Shown one piece after another: positions 24,004 through 28,749 of a stretch of 28,749 bases of DNA. A program made the translations under genes and the position numbers. The stretch comes from an uncultured Eubacteriales bacterium. Lineage in GTDB: Bacteria; Bacillota; Clostridia; Oscillospirales; CAG-272. The stretch lies in assembly GCA_934476315.1 (NCBI GenBank), contig CAKSNQ010000019.1, positions 1 to 28,749 on the forward strand, given 5' to 3'. Each line of letters starts with the position of its first letter. The stretch's first letter is position 1. Below the pieces are notes generated by a model that saw nothing but the letters and a program-made list of their open reading frames with translations, was not told the origin of the DNA and made no database searches.

Positions 24004-24972
24004 TTACAGTAAAAGCGGCGCTTCAAAAAGCATCTGACGCAGGGTCGCGTATATGCAGAAGTAATTTTCAAGGGGCAACGGATTTTCTCCCTTTCCGCAC
24101 TCCACCGTGAAGGACGGAATACCCAGGGAGCGGATGCACCAATCGGTCAGCCCACCGTATGCCGCCAAGCCCTCGGGAACGGAAAGACGGTACCCGCAAA
24201 GTCGCGAGAGCGCCTTGGCGATGGAGTCGGAGCGCGGGGCAGTCTTGCCGCCGCTGGTGTAGTAGATTTCCTCGCCCTGCGTGTGCAGAGTGAGAATCGC
24301 GTGGATTTTTTCTCGGTTAAAGCGCAGGTAATTGCATAGGTAGCCGACCTCCGGTTCGGACTCCGGCGTCTCGCCGCTGTACCTTGTCGGCGCGCCGCCC
24401 GTGATGCCCTCCCGCCGCTCCAGCTGCTTGTATTCCGCAAATCCGGCGTCGTAGTTGTGGTTCAGGTCCACGCCGCGCGCGTTCGCCTGCCAGTGGGAGT
24501 AATCGGGATGCCGCGGATTCATGTGCTCCAGACGCTCAAAGAGCGGGTTTTCCTTTTTGACGCCCTCGATTGCGTAGGAAACGCCGTCCGGGTTGAGCAT
24601 GGGAACGATTAGGATACGCCGTTGTTTGAAAAGATAGGGCAGGTGTACGTGATAGATTCGCCGTCCCTCGCGGGTCGCTTCGCCGTATTCGTTGATGAAA
24701 CGCAAAAGCAGGACGGAGGTGATCCATTCCATTCCGTGGTGTGTTCCGACGTAAAGAAAGGTTTTGTCTCCCTCGCCGAGAGTAATGAGAGGAATGCTTC
24801 GCCCCAGAATGGATTCGCCGAGTGTTTCAAAGCCAAGAAACGGATATCGCTCGGCGAACAGTGACAGGTACGCCATCATGCGTTCATAAGTAAGAGGATA
24901 GGGATAATCGGGGATGCTTTTTGCGGTGTCCACCGAGAAAAGGGAAAAGTGCTCGCAGTTGTTGTCGGTCAT
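24004..24972 (-). CDS. M14 family zinc carboxypeptidase (gamma-D-Glu-mDAP peptidase-like)
   Basis: Predicted zinc peptidase of 322 residues. The HxxE zinc motif is H79-G-M-E82, the third ligand is H230 in TLHTQGEE, the catalytic glutamate is E291 in FTVECGKG, and R166 in ARGVDLNHNYDAGF would bind the substrate carboxylate. The arrangement resembles M14 members that cut the gamma-D-glutamyl-diaminopimelate bond of peptidoglycan peptides. There is no signal peptide, LysM domain or membrane segment, so a cytoplasmic muropeptide-recycling role is more likely than wall lysis; this is inference. The ATG at 24972 has GGAG 13 bases upstream, which is rather far. It precedes the D-Ala-D-Ala carboxypeptidase gene by 17 bases. 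I found no clear promoter in the divergent gap 24973-25140. Confidence 0.88.
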   Translation of the reverse strand: MTDNNCEHFSLFSVDTAKSIPDYPYPLTYERMMAYLSLFAERYPFLGFETLGESILGRSIPLITLGEGDKTFLYVGTHHGMEWITSVLLLRFINEYGEATREGRRIYHVHLPYLFKQRRILIVPMLNPDGVSYAIEGVKKENPLFERLEHMNPRHPDYSHWQANARGVDLNHNYDAGFAEYKQLERREGITGGAPTRYSGETPESEPEVGYLCNYLRFNREKIHAILTLHTQGEEIYYTSGGKTAPRSDSIAKALSRLCGYRLSVPEGLAAYGGLTDWCIRSLGIPSFTVECGKGENPLPLENYFCIYATLRQMLFEAPLLL

Positions 24973-25092
24973 GACGATTCACGGTCTCCTTTGCTTTCGT
25001 TCAATACAACACAACATATGAGGGCAGATGCCGGAAAATTCGGTGTTTGCGCGGAATATTCACAAAATCCGCTTTTCTTTTCGTGAAAAATG

Positions 25093-25101
25093 TGATATAC
25101 T
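25093..25101 (+). promoter_or_regulatory. Extended -10 promoter of the membrane-protein gene
   Basis: TGA then TATACT (25096-25101) make an extended -10 element; the -35 region is poor (TTTTCT-like at about 17 bases). Predicted start near 25108, about 33 bases before the ATG. The 9 bases AATGTGATA recur exactly in the promoter at 8591-8619. Confidence 0.5.
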
Positions 25102-25140
25102 TGACGGGTAAATTCCATTGTAGGCGGAGGATACCGAGTG

Positions 25141-25902
25141 ATGCCAGACATAAAAAAAGACGCGCCGCACCTTGACGTGACGCACCGTAGAATCCGACTT
25201 GCCGTACTTCTTTTTCTCATAGATTCCGTTCTCGTTTTTGTCATTGTCCCCCTGTATGTTTCGCTCGCGAGCGACGTCCTTTACGCCGGAACATGGTGGC
25301 CGACGGTGCTTTCCGTTCTGCGTCAGGCGGTTGAGGTCGCCGCGTTCTTTATCAGCTATGCGTACCTGATCTCGCTCGGGAGTTCCCATGGCGTCCGGGC
25401 ACTTGCCGGAACACTTCCGATTTCTGCCGGCGCGGCGGTCTATCGGTATGTGGCAAACCTGTTGTTTTCCTACGTTCGAGAGGGCGCTCCCGCCGGTGAT
25501 GAAGTTCTGTGGGACATCCTGATGAGCGCTGTCATTCCCGTTTTGCTGGAATGGGTTCAGCTTGGAATTGTCGCGCTTCTGTGCGTTCTCATTCTGAAGC
25601 ACAGGGAGCAGGCGGTACCCACGGCGAGAGTATCGCCCACGGTTTCTTCAAAGAATCCCGAGAGAAATTGCATTCTCGCCGCGGCAGGTGTGGTCAGCGC
25701 CGCGCGGGTGCTCAGCCGTGTGGTTTACGACATCCGTTACGGCGCGCCGAGCAATCTTTCCGATGCTCTGTGGATGACGGCGTATTACTCCGCAGATGTT
25801 CTCATCGGCGTTCTCGGCTACTTTCTCATGAGGCTGATCGTTTCGCGGCTGAAAAAAGCGTCACTTCCGGTCAGTCCGTGTAATTCCTGTCAGACTAAAT
25901 AA
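25141..25902 (+). CDS. Integral membrane protein of unknown function
   Basis: A 253-residue protein with about six hydrophobic segments (roughly residues 19-43, 50-74, 82-105, 120-150, 174-194 and 207-231). It has a charged N-terminus (DIKKDAPHLDVTHRRIR) and a hydrophilic loop between the fourth and fifth segments (KHREQAVPTARVSPTVSSKNPERN). I see no catalytic or transport motif and do not recognise the family. GTG 25138 and ATG 25141 are adjacent; a GGCGGAGG site fits both (7 and 10 bases), and I take the ATG. It is a single-gene unit with its own promoter and a strong terminator right after the stop, divergent from the M14 gene. Confidence 0.75.
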   Translation: MPDIKKDAPHLDVTHRRIRLAVLLFLIDSVLVFVIVPLYVSLASDVLYAGTWWPTVLSVLRQAVEVAAFFISYAYLISLGSSHGVRALAGTLPISAGAAVYRYVANLLFSYVREGAPAGDEVLWDILMSAVIPVLLEWVQLGIVALLCVLILKHREQAVPTARVSPTVSSKNPERNCILAAAGVVSAARVLSRVVYDIRYGAPSNLSDALWMTAYYSADVLIGVLGYFLMRLIVSRLKKASLPVSPCNSCQTK

Positions 25903-25932
25903 GCGCATCGCCCCCCGGCGGTGTGCTTTTTT
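25903..25932 (+). terminator. Strong intrinsic terminator of the membrane-protein gene
   Basis: GCGCATCGCC (25903-25912) pairs with GGCGGTGTGC (25917-25926), 10 pairs with two G-T, around a CCCC loop, followed by six T residues. It starts on the base after the TAA stop codon. Confidence 0.92.
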
Positions 25933-25936
25933 GTCG

Positions 25937-25955
25937 GAAAATGATTGTCATATTT
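25937..25955. promoter_or_regulatory. Fur-box-like sequence over the -35 of the Cys-rich gene
   Basis: GAAAATGATTGTCATATTT matches the 19-base consensus GATAATGATAATCATTATC at 13 positions by my count, including the core ATGATNNTCAT half-sites. It covers the -35 element of the promoter at 25945-25973, a position suited to repression. Binding by a Fur, Zur or PerR type protein is inference. Confidence 0.4.
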
Positions 25956-25973
25956 TGGGGGGTGGAATACAAT
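25945..25973 (+). promoter_or_regulatory. Sigma-A-like promoter of the Cys-rich gene
   Basis: -35 TTGTCA (25945-25950), 17-base spacer with a run of six G, -10 TACAAT (25968-25973). Predicted start near 25980; the leader is about 98 bases. The sequence GTCATATT is also like a sigma-E -35, but the distance to the ATACAAT box is about three bases too short for that factor. Confidence 0.65.
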
Positions 25974-26077
25974 GGTAGAGGAGAGAGTCGGCGTGACGCA
26001 GAACATGGCCTTTTTGTGTGTTTTGCAATGTGTCGTGGTTTCTTTCTCCGTAATAATAAAGAGGAGGTTCTATCATT

Positions 26078-26959
26078 ATGGCAGAAAACAGATTTCCCGG
26101 CACGCTCGGTGCCTGCCAGTCCGGTAGCGGGCGCGAAATGGTCTGTATTGAGACCAACCGCGTACTGGATTCGTGCAGAGATCGTGATTGTTTTGAAAAT
26201 GCCCGTGTTTTCCTGACGGATTTCGGAAACGAGATTCTGGAGAGAACCAATAGCGTCCGAGTCAAGCACGCTTGTATCGGTTCGACATCCATCCATATCG
26301 ACCCGGTGCAATTCAACCGCGGATTTTATTCCGTGTCCATTCGTTTTTACGTGAATCTGGAGCTGGAAGCGTGTGTCGGAAACGGTCGCAGTCAGGAGTT
26401 TGACGGCGTCGCCGTTCTCGAAAAGCGCGTAATCCTGTTCGGTAGCGAGAGCAACGTCAATATCTTCAAGAGCAACCCCGATGCCTCGGACTATTGCGGC
26501 GAGCCGAGTCCGTGCGGTCAGTCGCGTAACGTCCCGGTCGCGGTGGTCGAGGTTGTCGATCCCATCGTTCTGGATGTCCGCGTTGTTGAGGAGCAGAAGG
26601 AGTGCCATTGCTGCTGCTGTTGCTGTGACATTCCCGAGGCAGTCAGCTCCCGCATGAGCGGAGCGCTGACGGATAACGATGCCCGTCGCTATCTGGCGGT
26701 TTCCCTCGGCATTTTCTCGGTGGTTCGTATCGTGCGCCCCGCGCAGTACCTGGTGCAGGCAACCGAGTATAACGTCCCCGATAAGGAGTGCGTCGCCCCG
26801 CAGGAAGATGATCCCTGCTGCCTGTTCCGCAATATGGCATTCCCGACCGCGGAATTCAACCCGCCCGGACCGGCTCCGATGATCCGTGCCCAAAGCGGGA
26901 ACGGTGGCGGATGCGGCTGTAACGGAAACAACCAGGAACGCAACCGTTGCGGCGGATAA
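26078..26959 (+). CDS. Cysteine-rich protein with a Cys-His-Cys6 run, unknown function
   Basis: A 293-residue soluble protein with 21 cysteines by my count. The N-terminal half (about 1-170) is rich in predicted beta strands (RVFLTDFGNEILERT, GFYSVSIRFYVNLELEACV, VAVLEKRVILFGSE). The centre has CHCCCCCC at 176-183, followed by a second beta region (about 205-260, YLAVSLGIFSVVRIVRPAQYLV) and a Gly/Asn/Cys-rich tail (GNGGGCGCNGNN). There is no signal peptide or membrane helix. I recall similar proteins as uncharacterised in Clostridia, some with the same IETNRV and FNRGFYSV-like segments, but know no function. Metal binding or a cross-linked spore or storage structure are guesses. GAGGAGG lies 10 bases before the ATG. 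It is monocistronic, with its own promoter and a Fur-box-like site. Confidence 0.85.
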   Translation: MAENRFPGTLGACQSGSGREMVCIETNRVLDSCRDRDCFENARVFLTDFGNEILERTNSVRVKHACIGSTSIHIDPVQFNRGFYSVSIRFYVNLELEACVGNGRSQEFDGVAVLEKRVILFGSESNVNIFKSNPDASDYCGEPSPCGQSRNVPVAVVEVVDPIVLDVRVVEEQKECHCCCCCCDIPEAVSSRMSGALTDNDARRYLAVSLGIFSVVRIVRPAQYLVQATEYNVPDKECVAPQEDDPCCLFRNMAFPTAEFNPPGPAPMIRAQSGNGGGCGCNGNNQERNRCGG

Positions 26960-26992
26960 AAATCGCCCCACGGACAAGAGATGACTCGTGTC

Positions 26993-27016
26993 GCGGGACT
27001 GTCATTCACAGCCCGC
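26993..27016. other. Hairpin downstream of the Cys-rich gene
   Basis: GCGGG (26993-26997), a bulged A, and CTGT (26999-27002) pair with ACAG (27008-27011) and CCCGC (27012-27016) around CATTC. No T-run follows, so it is not a standard terminator. It may protect the 3' end of the transcript. Confidence 0.45.
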
Positions 27017-27053
27017 GCATGAGCCTCAGGTCCTCACGGGCAAATATAAGATC

Positions 27054-27081
27054 GGGCTGTCGCGCCTTGGTGCGACAGCCC
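27054..27081. repeat. Perfect 10-pair hairpin, GGGCTGTCGC type
   Basis: GGGCTGTCGC (27054-27063) and GCGACAGCCC (27072-27081) are perfect inverted copies around 8 bases. An A-rich stretch follows on the plus strand. The arms resemble those of the galM terminator at 20661-20702, suggesting a dispersed hairpin family. It lies between two convergent genes and may stop transcription from either side, though neither side has a good T-run. Confidence 0.6.
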
Positions 27082-27104
27082 AAAAATAATGTTCGCCGGA
27101 GCGC

Positions 27105-27123
27105 GGCGTATTAAAGATACGCC
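27105..27123. other. Perfect 7-pair hairpin in the same gap
   Basis: GGCGTAT (27105-27111) pairs with ATACGCC (27117-27123) around TAAAG. With the hairpins at 26993 and 27054 it makes three stems in 131 bases. The remaining 106 bases to 27229 show no gene, promoter or repeat that I can support. Confidence 0.45.
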
Positions 27124-27229
27124 CTCGTCCGACAGCGGATTTAAAGGAGCGGCCGCACCATGGCATGACTGCTTCCCGGTAATGTGCGAGCGGCATGCGA
27201 TATGTACCGCGACCCAGGTATGAGGGCGA

Positions 27230-28749
27230 TCAGATGGGAGTCAGGGGGAACATTTCCGCCAGGTACCGCTTGACGACCGCACGGTCGCTGTACGGAATCT
27301 TTTTTCCGCCGATGAGCTGATACTGTTCGTCTCCCTTGCCGGCGAGGAGCAGGACGTCGCCGTCCCCGAGCCGACGCAATGCCGTGGCAATCGCACGTTC
27401 CCGGTCGGGAATGATGCAAAAACGGGAGCCCTCACTTCCCTCGGGGTATGCCGCGGCGATGTCGCGACAAATGGCGACGACATCCTCTGTGTCCGGGTTG
27501 TCCGCGGTCAGATAGGAGAAATCGGCAAGCTCCGCGGCGGCATGTCCAAGCTCCGGGCGGCGGCACGCGGTTCTTCCGCCGACAGATCCGAACAGGCAGT
27601 AGATCCTGCGCGGGGAGAGCAGGCGCAGGGCGCCGAGAACGGAGCGGAGCGCGACACCGTTGTGCGCATAATCCACGACAACGAGAGCGCCGTTTGGCAG
27701 GGAAAAGGTCTCCCCGCGCCCCGGGACGACGGCGTCGCTCAGGAGACTGACGGCAAGCACCGTCGGAACTCCCAGCGCCGACGCAATGGCAATGGCGCAC
27801 AGGGCGTTGTAAACATTGTAGCTCCCGGGGAGCGGAAGGGAGACGGGGAGGAAGTTTTCCTCTGCGTCACGCAAAAGAAACCGTACCTCCGGGCGTTTCC
27901 CAAGGGCAAATTCCTGAACCTGCTCCGCGCCGAAGGCGACCCGCGGCGACGTGATGCCGAATTGCACGATCTGCGCCCCGTCGGGAACTCCGCGGAGCAT
28001 TTCCTCCGTGTGTGGGTCGTCCGCATTGACAACGACAGTTTCGGCGCCGTAGTCGGTCAGAAGCCTGTGTTTGCAGGACAGATAGTGTGAAAAATCGGGG
28101 TGCTCCGGCGCGCCGATGTGGTCGGGAGAGAGATTGGTAAAAGCGGCAATGGAAAAGCGCAGAGAAGCGACGCGCTCCTGCCAGATCGCCTGCGAGGAGA
28201 CCTCCATGAGAACAATCCGGACGCCGGTGCGATACATCTCCGAAAGATAGCGGTGCAGCAGTGCAGGACCGGGAGTGGTGTTGTTTGTCGCCATACGTAT
28301 ATCGCCGTACCAAACGCCGCCGGTGCCGATATACCCCACAGCAGCCCCGGCACAGCTCAGAATGTGATATGTCAAAAGCGCGGTGGTCGTCTTGCCCTTG
28401 GTCCCGGTGATGCCGACCAATTTCATTTTGCCTCCGGGATTTCCGGCAAGGTATGCGCAAAGGTACGCCATGTCACGTCGTGTGTTCTGAGAGACCCAGA
28501 CGCTGGCGTCCGGCGGCAGGGTGTCCGGCGGCGGCGGAGTCTCTACTAAAAACAGGCGGCACCCGCGCGCGTAGGCGTCTGCAATAAAGTTGTGCCCGTC
28601 AAATTTGTCCCCGCGGATGCAGACAAAGAGGGAACCGCTGTTCACCAGCCGCGAATCGTCGCATACCGAGGTCACGCATGGCCCTTCTCCCGACGCGCGG
28701 TACAAACAGCGCGCGGGCTGGGGAAGGTGCCCGGTGAGTTGCTCCGGGG
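27230..28749 (-). CDS. MurE-type UDP-MurNAc-peptide ligase, 5' end beyond the window
   Basis: ATP-dependent ligase of the Mur family, expected to add the third residue to UDP-MurNAc-L-Ala-D-Glu. Counting from a TTG at 28705: N-terminal UDP-binding region with DDSRLVNSGSLF (16-27), P-loop GITGTKGKTTT (98-108), MEVSSQA (167-173), a likely carbamylated lysine K212 in SCKHRLL, and a C-terminal ligase domain. The frame stays open to 28749 (PEQLTGHLPQ precedes), which looks like real MurE N-terminus, so the start lies outside and TTG is not the start. Canonical MurE features differ: GCGGDRD is GSVGGRT, DNPR is DNPD (402-405), and GKGHE is GKGDE (456-460). It may therefore be a paralogous MurE-like ligase with altered substrate; the third residue cannot be assigned. 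It is convergent with the Cys-rich gene. Confidence 0.88.
   Translation of the reverse strand, partial: PEQLTGHLPQPARCLYRASGEGPCVTSVCDDSRLVNSGSLFVCIRGDKFDGHNFIADAYARGCRLFLVETPPPPDTLPPDASVWVSQNTRRDMAYLCAYLAGNPGGKMKLVGITGTKGKTTTALLTYHILSCAGAAVGYIGTGGVWYGDIRMATNNTTPGPALLHRYLSEMYRTGVRIVLMEVSSQAIWQERVASLRFSIAAFTNLSPDHIGAPEHPDFSHYLSCKHRLLTDYGAETVVVNADDPHTEEMLRGVPDGAQIVQFGITSPRVAFGAEQVQEFALGKRPEVRFLLRDAEENFLPVSLPLPGSYNVYNALCAIAIASALGVPTVLAVSLLSDAVVPGRGETFSLPNGALVVVDYAHNGVALRSVLGALRLLSPRRIYCLFGSVGGRTACRRPELGHAAAELADFSYLTADNPDTEDVVAICRDIAAAYPEGSEGSRFCIIPDRERAIATALRRLGDGDVLLLAGKGDEQYQLIGGKKIPYSDRAVVKRYLAEMFPLTPI

Noticed and set aside
25943..25974. Sigma-E (sporulation) promoter for the Cys-rich gene
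   Set aside because: GTCATATT and ATACAAT fit the two boxes, but the spacing is about three bases too short, while TTGTCA-N17-TACAAT fits sigma-A.
26005..26127. Small open frame in the leader of the Cys-rich gene
   Set aside because: No ribosome binding site at a usable distance, and it runs into the coding sequence in another frame; the hydrophobic composition comes from T-rich leader.
25895..26977. 360-residue minus-strand frame opposite the Cys-rich gene
   Set aside because: It crosses a strong terminator and a promoter, and the plus-strand gene has a good ribosome binding site and ordered domains.
27150..27229. A tRNA or short gene in the last part of the convergent gap
   Set aside because: No TTCGA-type loop, no acceptor stem, and the only start after an AGGAG motif meets a stop at the third codon.

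Overview
The window looks like chromosomal DNA of a fairly GC-rich member of the Clostridia (Bacillota). Support comes from the murB-whiA-dnaE gene order, the GGAGG-type ribosome binding sites, the sigma-A promoters of TTGACA-N17-TATAAT type, the type II-like MurB, and a Cys-rich protein of a kind I associate with Clostridia. I cannot name a genus. All genes are in one of two dense strand blocks or short operons. I see no insertion sequence, prophage, CRISPR array, tRNA or rRNA, and no gene-free stretch above 300 bases; the longest gaps are about 241 bases (8470-8710) and 270 bases (26960-27229).

Left block, minus strand (8469 down to 32): one promoter at 8505-8533 appears to drive a run of housekeeping genes. 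In order of transcription these are a Gfo/Idh/MocA oxidoreductase, coaE, a membrane-anchored lytic transglycosylase, an M18 aminopeptidase, prfA, a Sua5-type threonylcarbamoyl-AMP synthase and a ParC/GyrA-like topoisomerase subunit. Several neighbours overlap or nearly touch. Divergently, on the plus strand (8591-15083), a promoter and a structured leader precede a YjjG-like HAD phosphatase, murB, whiA and dnaE, which end in a two-way terminator at 15129-15172.

Middle block (15172-18386, minus): a self-contained uptake cassette made of a Crp/Fnr-type regulator, a lipoprotein substrate-binding protein, a permease and an ATPase of the nitrate/sulfonate/taurine/thiamine-precursor class. A perfect 16-base palindrome lies at the predicted transcription start of the regulator, and a second inverted repeat lies in front of the binding-protein gene. 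Divergently, galE and galM form a two-gene Leloir operon with a strong promoter and terminator.

Right block: a small P-loop protein with a perfect sigma-A promoter, pgi, a D-Ala-D-Ala carboxypeptidase with an M14 peptidase upstream (all minus), then two plus-strand genes. The first is an unknown six-helix membrane protein; the second is a 293-residue protein with 21 cysteines, including a Cys-His-Cys6 run. The promoter of the latter overlaps a sequence resembling a Fur box. A hairpin-rich 270-base gap separates it from a convergent MurE-type ligase that runs off the right edge and departs from the canonical MurE motifs.

The strongest leads for something undescribed are the Cys-rich protein with its metal-regulator-like operator, the palindrome-controlled Crp/ABC cassette, the variant MurE, and a recurring GGGCTGTCGC-type hairpin.
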